Assembly: GCA_015039315.1 (NCBI GenBank)
Contig: WIDE01000019.1
Location: 217,613-281,612 of the forward strand
DNA from: Clavulina sp. PMI_390
Lineage: Eukaryota > Basidiomycota > Agaricomycetes > Cantharellales > Hydnaceae
DNA length: 64,000 nt
Direction of reading: 5' to 3'
A model generated the notes under the pieces. That model did no database searches and had not been told where the DNA came from. It was given only the letters and a program-made list of their open reading frames with translations. The position numbers and the translations under genes are program-made. Shown in pieces: positions 11,651-23,504 of this stretch (positions are counted from its first letter, which is position 1; each line of letters opens with the position of its first letter).

Positions 11651-13365
11651 GAGCTGTCCTATAGATAGGATTTACGCCCCTAAACTGCATGTTCGAGAAT
11701 GGTGACAGGATCTAGAGTTATTCCATTTATATTGTAGCATCAGGCCGGTAACGGCCTATGTCGCGACACCCTACTAGTGCTTTACATTGATGCGGTCTAT
11801 CCAAGTGTCGCGGGATTGAGTGGGGGCGGGATGTGTAGGAAAATGGTGGAGTAAACTATGCTTCGGCGTGGCATTTAATGGGCGGGTGCATGTCATTGTC
11901 GGAGTGGCGGTGTGTCTAGGAAGGATGGAGAGCCTGTCAGCTGTCCTAGGTATACAATATAAAGGAGGAAGAAGGGGTATGTGGAGGTTCTGAAAAGCAT
12001 AAGGCATAAGGCAATTGATGATTAGGAAGAAAGAATCTATTGTAACAAATTCACGTGTATGCTCTTTTTCATGCCTACTATGTTCATAATGGCGATGAAT
12101 AAAACATCGTCTCCATTGCGTTGTCAAGAATCCCTAGGCCCCACAAGCAGTACCCGCCGGATGGGGTGTTTCAAATAAACGGAAATAGCGTGGTACTCTT
12201 CAGCCTTGGCACCCGTTCGAGGCGTTCATGGACGGACAGTATGTCCCTGGGTTACTCCACAAGTTCAGATATAAAGATCGATCATGAATTTCGCAGACGT
12301 TGTGGGCCAGTCAGATTGCGGCTCGCTGCTGGTGACGCCCGTTTATGTTGCTAATCATGGGACAATGCATTTTGCCTTCTAAACGTTTCGCATCCATCTT
12401 CTATCGAGCAGAGGCTGATGTGCTTCTTCACTTCTGCTAAATTGATGAAGAGATCGCCCTTGGGGTTTATTGAGGCGACTTGTCAAGAAGCCGACAACGG
12501 CCTAGAACGATTCGCCTCCGAAGCTGTGGTCTGACGACGACTACCCCAACAAGCTTCTCTCCAAAATGTTACGAAAGCATGATGTTTTGCATGTATCCGC
12601 AACCGACGCGGTGACGGACAAGGGGGGGACACGCGTCACGGGCGGCTGGGCGGCGAGGGGGCGATGAGAGGGAACGCGTTTGGTCACGCGGAGTCAACTT
12701 GGTGAGGAATGATGAAATCGGGAATGAATGAGATCTTCGGAGGCGAGATAGATCAATTGACCGGAGGCACTCGTCAGTTCGAACAAGCGTATTGGTGGAC
12801 TCTATAGCAGACTGAATAGCCAATTTCAGGGTCCCGCGCATTTGAAGAAGGGAGGGAGAAAAAAAAAAGAGTTGACAGGGGATTCAGATTCAGATTTCCA
12901 CGAGTGGATGGCCGAGGGCCTGGCGCGAAGATCAATAATGAGATGGGCACTCGACGACGGTGACGACGGCCGCATTACGACGGACACACGACGAGTACGT
13001 GGGCGCTTGTGCTCGACGACGGGGGCGGAGGGCGCTGCCATGTGGACGCCCCGCATTAGCAGGAGCAGCGCGCAGATGGCCCAAGAGTAGCGACGAGGAA
13101 ATAAGCAATCGTTGTCATTTGTAACTCCCCGATCGCTCCATACGATATCCCTTTACCGCTTTCAAGGGGCATCTCAGCCTGCCTGCTGTTCACACACACG
13201 ACCAACCACCATCTCACTCGCTCTCTCCCTCCTCCACCTTCTTCGCCGCAGCCCTCGTCCCCGCCACCCTCCTCCTCCCTCCGCTCCCTCACTACTTACT
13301 ATCATCTATTATAACTGCTATCACTACTTCTATAAACTGCAGTACCCCACGCTTGGCGCGCGGCC
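11651..13365. other. Intergenic, includes duplicated block and promoter of next gene
   Basis: No gene recognised. 12219-12310 repeats the block at 4431-4507. The last 200 bases (about 13190-13365) are a strong C/T-rich tract (CTCGCTCTCTCCCTCCTCC), a common fungal transcription-start context, immediately before the start codon at 13366. Confidence 0.5.
12219..12310 (+). repeat. Downstream block shared with 4431-4507
   Basis: Second copy of the block described at 4431, beginning GAGGCGTTCATGGACGGACA and ending GCAGACGTTGTGGGCCAG. It lies at the matching distance beyond paralog B. Confidence 0.7.
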
Positions 13366-16300
13366 ATGAACGTTGCGTCGCTTTTATCTGACGGTCCGCC
13401 TCCCACCCCTCGCGCCTCGGCCAGCAACACCACCTCCCCTGTTGAGCACAAAGACGTCGCTGGCACGACCACCGCCCCTTCTCCTCGACATGGTCCCCCA
13501 CCACGCGAGACTGCCACTCCGACGAACAGCAACAACTTTGGACCCGGCACAGCAGCAGCAGCGTCATCATCATCCGCATCTTCCCCTTACCACGACCAAG
13601 CCACTGGCCCTGTCCCACCCCAACCTCAAGCCCCGTCCTCTTCCCGCCACCACCGCCACCTATCGTCCTCATCGTCCACGGCTCCAGCTGGTGTGTATCT
13701 CTCTTTCGCTCATCCGTTCCCCTTTTTCAGAGGAATGTGACTCTTATGTGTGCAATTCATCTATACGAATGCTTCGCTCACTCTACCCCTTCCATTGGTT
13801 CTATATGGGTATCGTTTATTGCCGCGCGTGGGCTTTGTGCGTGTGTGATGATGGGTGCTTCTTTTGGGCTGATACTGGATTCTCGTTCTCTCTCCCCGTC
13901 CCCATTCTTCTTCTTCCGTGGTTGTTTCTCTCTTACCGGCGCCGCCGGCACGCGCCCTCCGACTCTACCCAACAACACCATATGATCATCCCGTAATCTA
14001 AAGATCCCTACTATGCGCGCGATAGAGAGCGCGACAGCAGAGCTGCGGGCGAACAGCACACCCACGCTCTGCAACAACAACATTCATCATCATCCTCGCG
14101 TGCGCGCTCCGAGTCCCTTACGCGGTACGTACATCTATATGGATTCTCCGCATTAAGCCACCAAAAAACTTATTGTGTCATGGCAATATCATCTCTCATC
14201 CCTATCGTGCCCGCGACGCCGACCTATTCTTTTTGTCACCCCACCATCCCATGGCATGGCACTGCATCCCAATCCAACACCATCACCTGCCACGATAACG
14301 CGCATGGCAATCCCACTCCATCCGAATTCCAATCTCCCCAACTGTTTCCCTTCATCTCCCCCTCTTGATTCATTCACGCCTATAATCAATTCATTCATCT
14401 CCACCGCTACTCCCTCAATTTGATCTCCGCGGTATGTGGCATTCATATTGCCACACACTCACTTTCTGCCATCGCCATGCCAGGATCGCCAGTGCAAGCG
14501 CGGGTGGCGCGTCTCTATCATCGGCGGCAAATCAGCCCATGAACATGAACCCACCTCACCCAACCGCACCGGGAGGTCCCAACTTCCGAGAGCCTTCATC
14601 GTCCCCTCGGCTCTACTCCTCGGCTCACATTGAACGCGAGCGCATCGAGCGTGAACGTCTCGAGCGTCGAGAACGGGACCGAGGCAGAGAGTCGTTGCAG
14701 TCACCTGGTGTCCCGCTCGCTCACCCCTCTCAACAGCAACAAAGAGCTCCCAATGCCCCACCCTCCTCCTCAGGGAAGAGGGAGCACCAGCGTGCTGGCT
14801 CTGGCTCTGGTGCTGCTGGTGCTGACCTCGTCAGCTCGAACGCTCCCCATCTTCCCCCTCCCTCTCAACAACACTCGCACCATGGCCATTCCATGCCACC
14901 CATGTCCCCTGACCGTGATCGCGATCGACGTCGAGAGCGCGATAGTGCGCGAGAACGCGGCCCTACACCGTCCAACAATGTTCCGCCTTCTCCGAGCCCT
15001 GGTCCTGGATCAGGTCCAGCGGGTGGGACTGGGGCGGGGTACCTCCAGCAGGCTGCTGCTGAGCAAGCCCAGGCTCAGGCACATGCTGTTCAGATGATGC
15101 GCAGCAACTCTACCAGCCACGGACGCGAGCGTGACCGAGAGGTGGACAGGGAACGTGATAGCCATAGGGACCGAGAGCGAGAACATCGTAGACATGATGC
15201 CCTTGCAATGCAGAGCAGTGCTGCGCGGGAGAGGGATCATGAAAGGATGGCACCTATAGGAGCGACGCCTGATGGTGCTCCTCCTCCAGGCACTACTGGG
15301 GCACTTCATGCTCATACGCACCCACATGTGCACTCGCATGTGCACCCACACTCGCACCCTCATTCGCAACACGCGCAGCACCAGCATTCACATCCCCAGC
15401 ACCAACACCAACACCAACACCCATCGCACCAGCATCAGCAGCACGTCCACCAGCAACATGTCCACCCACACCAACACCAGCAACAGCAACTGGGCGGTCC
15501 GGCTCATTCCCATACGCACTCGCATCCTCCTCATCCCCAACAACGTCCTCATCCTGGCCAAAACGATCCACCCCAGATCCCCCTACTCCAGCAGCACTCG
15601 CTCGATGGCCCACCCCCTCGTTCTCGCTCAAGGGATCGCGAACCAAAGATTCGCGAGCAGCAAAGGGATGGACCTCCGCGAGATCTGAGGGACGTGCTGA
15701 GGGAGGGAAGCGTGAGGGATATCAGGGAAAAGGACAGGGATCGCGACATGAGGGAGAGGGATAGAGAAATCAGGGATAGGGATATGAGAGAGTGGGAAAG
15801 GGAGGCGCAGTTCCAGCAGCAGGCCCAGCTACAGGCTCAGATGCAAAAGGCAAGTAGCTGTTTCTTTCTCTTTTTCGGCTGGGGCATTCCCGTTATTGTG
15901 ACTGACATGTGTTTTGTTATCTTCTTTTCAAAATCATGTGCTTCATGACGACACTATTTCTTTCTTTTCTTGGCTCTCGAATAGGCTCAGACTCCCGCTA
16001 ATTCGTCTCGTAACCGCGATCGTGAACGGGAACGAGAAAGGGAGCGGGAATATCGCGAACGCCTCGAGATGGAAGCTGCTGCAGCTGCCGGGCATCTCCC
16101 CCCCGGTATGCCCGCCTTTGGCATGCCTCCCCCGGGGATGGGCGTCGACCCCCGCATGCATGACCCCAATATGCATATGATGGGCGGACCGCCGCCTCCA
16201 CCACCGTCTTCGGCGTCAAGGCAGCAGCGCGAACGCGAACGCGAGATGGAACGACAGCGGTTCGAGCGTGAGCAGATTCAGATCCAGCGCGAACGCGACC

Positions 16301-19276
16301 GCGAACGTGAGAGGCAGCAGCAGCAACAGCATTTACGGGAGAGGGAGCGAGAGCGCGAGCGGGGGGAACGTGAACGGGAGATGCTGATGCTGCGAGAGCG
16401 AGAGCTCCAGGCGATGCAAGGTTTCCCGCCTCAGCCTCATGCTCACGTTCATGGCCACCCCCATGGTGGTCACCCTCACCTTCTACCCCCTGGTGCAGCG
16501 CTCTCTCCTCCTATGCGATCGTCGTCTCGAACTGCTATGGTCCCAACTTCTGCCACTACTGAAGTAGCTCCTCCAGTCATGGTGGTGGAGGAAGAGGACT
16601 ATAGGACGCTGTTCGTACCCAGGCCGTTGAGTCCTTTGCCTGCGCGTACGGGATCGATCTATTCGAGCTGGAGCGATCGGGCGCCGCTGAGCGTCCGGTT
16701 TGCAAATGCGTCTGAAATAAGGTCCTCGACGTCCGCGTCGGCAGTTGATAAGGGAGACGGCGCCGCTTCTGCGACGACGAATGGCAATGGCGTATCTCCT
16801 GAGAAGCAAGGTGACGCGATGGATATTGAAGGTTCTCCGTCGATCGCGAAATCTGCTGGATCCCCTAGCACTTTTGCTCCTCCGCCCGTCCCTGACTTGG
16901 GAACGTTTGTGTTCCCTGCGACCCCTCTGCCTCTCCCACTCATGCCTGTCGCCCCTGTTTGCGTGCCTCTGCCCTTGCAGCTCAATGAGCGTGGGCAGGA
17001 GATCTCGGCCTCGGCGTTGGAAGAGGCGAACCAGCGCGAGCGTGTGAGAGAGGGACAGCGCCGGTCCAAGTCTGCTGCTGCTACTGCCACTGCTGCTTCG
17101 GACAAGGAGAAGGAAAAGGCGTCTTCCTCGTCGCCGTCTCCTCCTAAGCCCTCTGCGGACGCTCCTGCTGCCGTTCCTGCTGCTCCTACCACCGCTGTCC
17201 CTGCGCCCTCCACCCATGGCTCCGACTGGTACTATCCCCCCAACCCACCCCCGTCCCACTTTGATCCTTCGAACCTCCGTGTTCATACCACGTCAGCTTC
17301 TTCGCCTCATGCTAGTGCTGGTGAGGTTGGCACAACGAGTGCCACTCATGCGCTTGTCGTCCCGCCACCGAACTACGCGTTTACGCTCTTGATCCCGAGC
17401 GCAGCACTATTAGATCGCGTCCCGCCGAGAGAAGGTGTGAATGTTTGGGGTGTACAGGCGAACGCCCCAGGCTTCCTGCCCGATGGCGGTCGTCCACGCG
17501 AGGCTGAGGTGGAGAAGAAGTCAGCAGTGAAGATGGAAGATGGCGCCGTCAATGGACATGATGCCACCACCGAGTCTGTCCCTGTCGGTAAAGAATCTTC
17601 CTCATCTGCCAAGTCTACGATGACGGTCCTCCCTCTCTTACCCGAACACACTGCTGGTGACCTTTGGGCTGGCACAACAGGCTACACTGACGACTCAGAT
17701 GTGCGCCTCATGGTGCTCCATAGTGGCTTCGTCACCCTGGCGGACATGCGTGCTGCAAAGCGTGGTGCCACTAGTGAGGAGTGGAGTCTGTTGATGCGCG
17801 AGATGGAGAAGGGCGATGCCTCGACAGAGAATGAGCAAGGGAACAAAGGGGCTGGCAAGGTTAAAGGCAGGGGCAAATCGAAAGGTGCCAAGAGCACTGC
17901 CACTTCTGCCGCTCCTTCTCCTGCCGCTTCTCCTGCCACTGCCACTGCTGCTGCGCAGATCCCGCCGGCTCTGCTTCGCGCGTCGCGAGCACGTTCGGAT
18001 CCACGTGCTCCGAAGTTCATCTCCCCAGGTGGCAAGGCGGACCTGGCTGTCCGACTCTACTGGCGTGGAGTCAAGAGTCGCTTCCAGGGATGCCTAGGTA
18101 AGGAAGGCATTGTTAGTGGTTCGTGGGGGAACGGACACGATGGAGGCGTGCTGGAGATTGGTAGTATCGAATGGCTACCTGTGAGTATCTATGTTCCAGG
18201 CTTCGGTATCATTGAGTTGTGACTGACAAGCGTTTGAATCATATTCACAGTCTGGCTACGCGCTTTCCAGACATGTCCCGAACCGCAAGGCTCGCTTGGC
18301 CCAATATGCTAGCGAGCGCGCACGATTAAACCTTCTTCCTCCATCCAACCCACCTCTGGAGCCATTATTCCCATCACCGTCTGGGTCTTCATCTCTGACT
18401 CGGAATCTCCTTAACTCGCCCGAGATCATTCATCGCTCTCCTGGTGGCGTCAGCAGCCGTCGATCAGTGTCGACTGATGCTACAGCCGTCGAGCTCGAGT
18501 TGGAGGATGGCGAGGCCGAGGGCGGCAAGCTCAGCGTTTTGCTTGGCTTTGGGAAACAAAAGCAAGCCACTTCCTCTGCCCAAGGTCTTAAGCGAAAGGC
18601 TTCGCAGATGCACCTCGAGCAGGATGGAGGGGCAAGCTTCGTGTATGACGCTGATCTGGTGCGGGCTGCTGTCTTCCCACCTCCACCTCAACATACCACA
18701 CCCTCTGCCTCCCAAGCAAACACGAATGGCGCGAGCGGGAGCGCTACGCCTTCGGGCAGAAAAAAGAGGAAAACCGCAAACAATGATACCCCAGCTAAGG
18801 CCAGCGATGCGGAATCTTCTGCATCGCCGACAGATGCTCCTCCAAAACCTATGCGAACTGTCCTCCTTTACAATGAAAACGCGATGTGAGTTCTCGTCCT
18901 TGGTTTGCCACGAAGCGATTTACTGACTACAATTCTCTACTATAGCTATACCCTAGAGCCTAACGAAACTCCCAACAGCGCTGGACGGCGCACTTACACT
19001 CTTCGCTCTGTATCTCCCTCCCCGTCAATGACTGGTGCCGCTGCTACTGCTGCCGCCGATGATGCGGACAAGGTTTTGGCAACAGTCCTTGACGAAGCTG
19101 ATATCGTGTTCTCAACTGGAGGTTTCCGCTTCCGCGTGAAAACTCTCGACGACGACAACGAAGATGAGGACACGATGATGAAAGATCAAGATATCGGAGT
19201 CGGGGATCTCTCGAGCTTGCGAAGAGTGTCGAGGTGGCGCTACGCTTTGGGCAATGAGGTTGCGATGAAAGTCTGA
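13366..19276 (+). CDS. RXT3: Rxt3-domain protein (histone deacetylase complex subunit)
   Basis: Predicted nuclear protein of about 1657 residues. Exons 13366-13690, 14004-14124, 14484-15849, 15985-18180, 18251-18885 and 18946-19276 join in frame. The N-terminal half is low complexity: Pro/Ser/Thr-rich, then Arg/Glu and Arg/Asp runs (RERERER type), a His/Gln-rich tract coded at about 15300-15530, and more Arg-Glu repeats. The C-terminal half carries the conserved part: NYAFTLLIPS, GDLWAGTTGYTDDSDVRLMV, LHSGFV, then GKADLAVRLYWRGVKSRFQG, RKARLAQYASERARLN, and at the end FSTGGFRFRVKTL. The wG-x-YTDDSD-x-HSG pattern is that of Rxt3, a component of the yeast Rpd3L histone deacetylase complex; the role here is inferred from that family. 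The Ser/Ala/Lys-rich insert between LHSGFV and the next block is much longer than in yeast. Intron 3 starts with GC (AAG|GCAAGT). Confidence 0.85.
15300..15530 (+). repeat. CAC/CAG-rich repeat coding a His/Gln tract
   Basis: Inside the Rxt3 gene the DNA is an imperfect CAC/CAT/CAG triplet repeat. It codes about 75 residues in which His and Gln dominate (HPHVHSHVHPHSH, then HQHQHQHPSHQ). The synonymous codons are mixed, so it is an old, selected or drifting tract rather than a fresh microsatellite. Confidence 0.8.
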
Positions 19277-19713
19277 TCCAATCATTCTCTCTAATTCAAA
19301 GTTTTCTTTATCCAATTTGTCTTTTCGCTCTCGTATGCTATGCTGTCTGTCATGTGGTCAAAAACTTCGTATTTTTTCCCCCCCTTCTCATTTGTCTTTT
19401 ACTGTTTTCGTCAATGCGTTCCTCCACTCACAATCCAGCCTTGTTCGTATGACATGTGTTTTTGCTGCTCTGTCTTAAAAAATTCATGCTCGACACATCA
19501 CTTCTGTAGTTATCGTAGTGGTACTTGCTGCATCTTCAAGTGATTATAATAGTAATAATAAAGTATCATCCTCTCATCAGCTTGGGCGTGTGTGTATTGA
19601 CTTCCCAGTTTGGCATACCTGTATAGTTTTGGGACCAAACAACTAAGCGCCTGACCCATACACATCGCCGACCAACCTTCCTTCGTCCCCTTCCCCCCGT
19701 TTCCTCTATCAAA
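19277..19713. promoter_or_regulatory. Rxt3 3' region and RPL11 promoter/leader
   Basis: No gene. The left part is T-rich 3' untranslated sequence with ATAATAAAG near 19554. The right end (about 19674-19710, CCTTCCTTCGTCCCCTTCCC and beyond) is an uninterrupted pyrimidine tract directly before the ribosomal-protein start codon, as is usual for ribosomal-protein genes. Confidence 0.5.
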
Positions 19714-20478
19714 ATGGCACGTCAACTCCCTCTATGTTTCTGCGATCAGCGAACCCTTCGGGCGGGCTTTTTGGATATGTCTGTGCTAACGCTAGTCTGC
19801 TTAAATTTGTGAATGCAGGCCGACACCAAAACCGCCCCCGTCAACCCGATGAAGGAGCTGAGGATTGCCAAGCTCGTCATCAGTGCGTTTTATTCAGTTC
19901 TCCCTATCCTCTTGCTCTTTGAAAATGTCAACTGACTGCAAATTCGTGTGCATCATCGTCCAATTGACCTACTACCATCCCGCTTCACACCTTGCTTTTA
20001 TCTAGACATCTCTGTTGGTGAATCCGGTGATCGTCTGACTCGAGCATCCAAGGTGCTTGAGCAGCTTACTGGCCAGACCCCTGTTACCTCCAAGGCCCGC
20101 TACACCGTCCGAACGTTCGGTATCCGTCGTAACGAGAAGATCGCCGTGCACGTCACGATCCGTGGGCCCAAGGCTGAGGAGATTCTCGAGCGTGGCCTCA
20201 AAGTCAAGGAATACGAGCTGCGTCGCCGCAACTTCTCCGAGACTGGCAACTTTGGGTTCGGTATTCAGGAGCACATCGACTTGGGTGCTCGTTACGACCC
20301 CGGCATTGGTATTTTCGGCATGGATTTCTACGTTGTCATGACCCGCCCTGGTGCCCGTGTTGCGCAGCGCAAGTCAAGGCGCACTCGCGTTGGGTTCCAG
20401 CATAAGGTGAAGAAGGAGGACACCCAGTCGTGGTTCAAGCAGCGCTTCGATGGTATCATCCTGGTGCGTGTCGGCTAA
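19714..20478 (+). CDS. RPL11: 60S ribosomal protein L11 (uL5)
   Basis: Large-subunit ribosomal protein that sits in the central protuberance and contacts 5S rRNA. Exons: 19714-19716 (ATG only), 19819-19884 or nearby, 20006-20478. The protein is about 174 residues and reads [20 protein letters not shown], then [71 protein letters not shown] and [10 protein letters not shown], all hallmark uL5 sequence at normal length. The second exon opens GCC GAC ACC in phase 0, so the first exon must be the initiator codon alone. That makes the first intron (19717-19818) begin with GCACGT, a GC-AG intron placed immediately after ATG. The second intron is normal (GTGCGT). An annotation that insists on GT donors would miss the first exon. 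Confidence 0.93.
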
Positions 20479-21736
20479 TCCATTGTTATTTTTTTGATGA
20501 GTTTCTGACTGTACCTTCACATTATGCCTCGCTTTTATATAGAAGTAAAAATGGAGCCTTCGACTCGGTTCCTTCCCTGCTTTCTGCTGTCGTTACCCTT
20601 CCCCATTCATGCATCTATGCTATGACTACTCATTATCAATGGCATGCTTCAAAGCACCTTCTGTATTCTCACCCGCGTTTCGTGCCCATATCCGGTATCT
20701 GAACGAAACCTCTGTCTCTGTTGCGGTCAACGCTGATAGGAGGCCTGAGGCTCCAGTTAGATGTCGTGCCATTAAGTCACAAAAACTAAGCTGAGTTGAG
20801 AAGTGCAGGAACGTCACATGCTACTGTTCGCCTCCATCAATGAAACTTCCTCTTCCTGCACTGGTGGCATAGATGCCACCACCGAGTTTCACGTGCTCTT
20901 TGGCAGCAATAAATTGCGTGGCTCTGAGTGCAGTTTCTCTTGGGCGTGGATCAAGTTACTTGTGCTGGGGTCGTCTTAGCCGCGAGTTGCGGGAAACACG
21001 TGGATCTGGAACGGAAAACAAGGCCTGAAGGTGTCATTCAAACACCCCAAGCAATTGCTTCTGGCGGCACGTGTGAAATGGGAAATTAATTATCTATGCA
21101 GGCTAGCGCTAGAGATCGAATCCTCTTTAGGCGGAGCAACAGGCGCTGGGGTCGGTGGAAGAAGCGTCTTCATCGCATTGAGCACAAAAAAGTGCCAGTG
21201 AGTCATTTAGTCACAGGGTCTCAAGGAATAGTGGCACAATCCTTGAGGGTTCATGAACAGCTGAGCAATAATTCCGATTAACCGCGCAATCCACTAAAAG
21301 TCCAAGGGTTTCCCAGTTCTGCCCCTTTAAAATTATCTCAATATGACTATTGTTCCAGCGGCGGGAACAGCGATTACATATGGCCAACATGTACCCAAGC
21401 GCGATTGGGGAACAGGCGCTGTCATGATTTGCAGAGCGCACCTCCTTAATTGGAGGGTTAGGAGGCGAGCAAGCATTTTCGCTCCATTGGACAGTCTGAG
21501 TATTGCCTTTGCCGCTCCTAGAGATTGCAATGAGAAGAGAGAAGCGGCGCAGGACTTTTGCCACATTTGTTCACACCATGGGACTCTGCCGATCGCTGAG
21601 AGAGCCCTGGGTTGGTTTTAGCACAAATATGACGCACTTCACATTCCTCGTAGATCTGATTCTTTCCTCCCCCCCCCGATCACTCCTTTCTCCCTACACC
21701 CGAGGGCCATCACTCTTTTCCCTCTGGATATCGAAC
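20479..21736. other. Intergenic between RPL11 and first HSPA12-like gene
   Basis: No gene recognised. The first 200 bases are the RPL11 3' region. A C-run (CCCCCCCCC near 21670) and pyrimidine-rich leader precede the next start codon. Confidence 0.5.
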
Positions 21737-23504
21737 ATGCGATCGCTGGACCCAGATCCCAAACTTACAATCGCAATTGATGTTGGCACTTCCCAGAGCG
21801 CAGTGGCTGTTTCCTACCGCTTCCAAGGTACTATCAGCAGGAGCTATATATTAGAACCGAACTTCTGAGGTGACTTTCTACTTAGACGGGAAGACTTTCT
21901 CAACGGTCATCGATTCGTGGCCAGGACAGGAAGGCGAATGCCAACTTGCTCATGTTCCCACTGCGCTGTTATACAGCGATGATGACATTGTGAGTGTTAA
22001 GGTCCATATTTTTGTATCTGCGAATAAATCATTTGTCAATGTCAGCTGCTTGCCTGTGGTGCAGAAGTGCAACCAATGCTTCAAGCTACCAACTTTCAGG
22101 TTGAAGGCTCTAGGGGGTATAAGCAGCCACAGTATTTCAAGATGATACTGCACCCAGGGCGATTTGCTGAAATTCGTAGGTCCTACGTCCTGTTCGTTTG
22201 CTTTCTCGTCGTTTGATCGTGATTTTCATGCAGATCCCGAGGTCTCAATTCCTCTCGTGAGGCTGTACGCCGATTACCTCGGGTATTTATTTGGTCATAC
22301 GATCTCGCACTTGGAGCGATACCTAGGCTTCGACCCTTGGCTGGCCGCCGGAGAGGAGGCTAGGATTGTCCTTACGCACCCTAATCACTGGACTTCCGAT
22401 CAACAACACATCCTTCGCGAAGCTACGGTCACAGCGGGTCTTGTCAGCCCAGAAGGGATCGAGAATATGCTCCATTTCGTTGAGGAAGCTGAAGCAGCAG
22501 CCGCTTTTGCTCTACTAGAACATCCTGGCATCAAGAATACACTCAAAGTGGGCAAATTGGCGTAACTTTCATTTTTATGAAGCTCATGGTCGGCAATTAA
22601 TCCAGACTGGGGCCAAGTTCATTGTATGTGATGCGGGAGGGTCGACGGTCGATATGTCCAGCTACGTCGTAAAGCGTCAGAGGTCTCCAGGATACCACGC
22701 CATGGAGATCAGCGAGCTAGTGGCGCCTTTTTGTAAGTCTGATGGAGCAAGCCTACTTGACAGGCTGATCAAATTTTGGTTGTCAGCCGTAGATGCAGGT
22801 GGAATTTACGTTGATCGAGATTTCTCTATGCATCTCGCGAGAGTTGTGGTGCCTTATCTCTTGGGAATCCCACAGGAACTCCCCCTACTGCTCGATGATG
22901 CGATGGCGGAGTTCGAAAGGTACTCAAAACGTCGGTTCGCTGCTCTAGATGACACCATGGATGTCAAGTTTGGTCCCCGAGCGCTGCAAATCCCTCAGGT
23001 CGGAGTTCATAAGGGAACATTAAAGCTTCCGGGGTGAGCGATACAATTATATACAAGGTCTTCTCGCAAGGCTAATATTCTCTTTAGACCCGTCGCTGCT
23101 AGCTTCTTTCAGTCATCGATTAAAGCCACAATTGCGAGCTTTGTTGAAGTGGTGAGGAAGCAGGACCCTTCTGTAAGTGTTGATGAGAAATGCCCGTATT
23201 TAGTGCTAAATTCTCGCTTCAGGTCATTATCCTGACTGGCGGCTTCTCGGAGAGCCTTTATTTCAAACGAATGATCAGAGAGAGTTTGGAGGTCAATCCC
23301 GGATGCCGAATCATCCTTGCAAATCATCCAACGTACGCCATCCCCTGCCTCGTGTTGACTGGGTCATTGATTGAGAGATATGACAGGTCTAAAGCGGTCG
23401 TAGTCGGGGCGTTAGCCCTGACGCACGACGCGGACCGAAGCATCAGGATCAAACGGAAGCCAAGACGCTGGCAAACGTGGCTCTCCAAACTATTCGCGCA
23501 CTGA
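21737..23504 (+). CDS. HSPA12-like Hsp70-family ATPase, copy 1
   Basis: Actin-fold ATPase of the Hsp70 superfamily, HSPA12 branch; probably cytosolic, substrate unknown. Nine exons: 21737-21827, 21886-21989, 22046-22175, 22234-22557, 22606-22732, 22787-23033, 23088-23172, 23223-23332, 23387-23504, all phase-consistent. Phosphate-1 motif AIDVGTSQSAVAV near residue 12; SWPGQEGECQLAHVPTALLY; LLACGAEVQ after intron 2; YLGFDPW; LHFVEEAEAAAAFALLEHPG; phosphate-2 motif CDAGGSTVDMSSYVV; adenosine-site TGGFSESLYFKR; C-terminus KRKPRRWQTWLSKLF. It lacks the classical Hsp70 substrate-binding lid, as usual for HSPA12. It is the most diverged of the three copies in the window. The start at 21737 is chosen because it puts the phosphate-1 loop at the usual distance; an upstream in-frame ATG at 21503 would add an unconserved extension. 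Confidence 0.85.

Noticed and set aside
14434..15948. Stand-alone open frame of 504 codons starting at 14434
   Set aside because: Its first 16 codons and last 33 codons are intronic; the middle is exon 3 of the Rxt3 gene, bounded by an AG acceptor at 14483 and a GC donor at 15850.
16483..17286. Long minus-strand open frame (267 codons)
   Set aside because: Antisense shadow of the GC-rich Rxt3 exon; Arg/Ser-rich composition and no motif.
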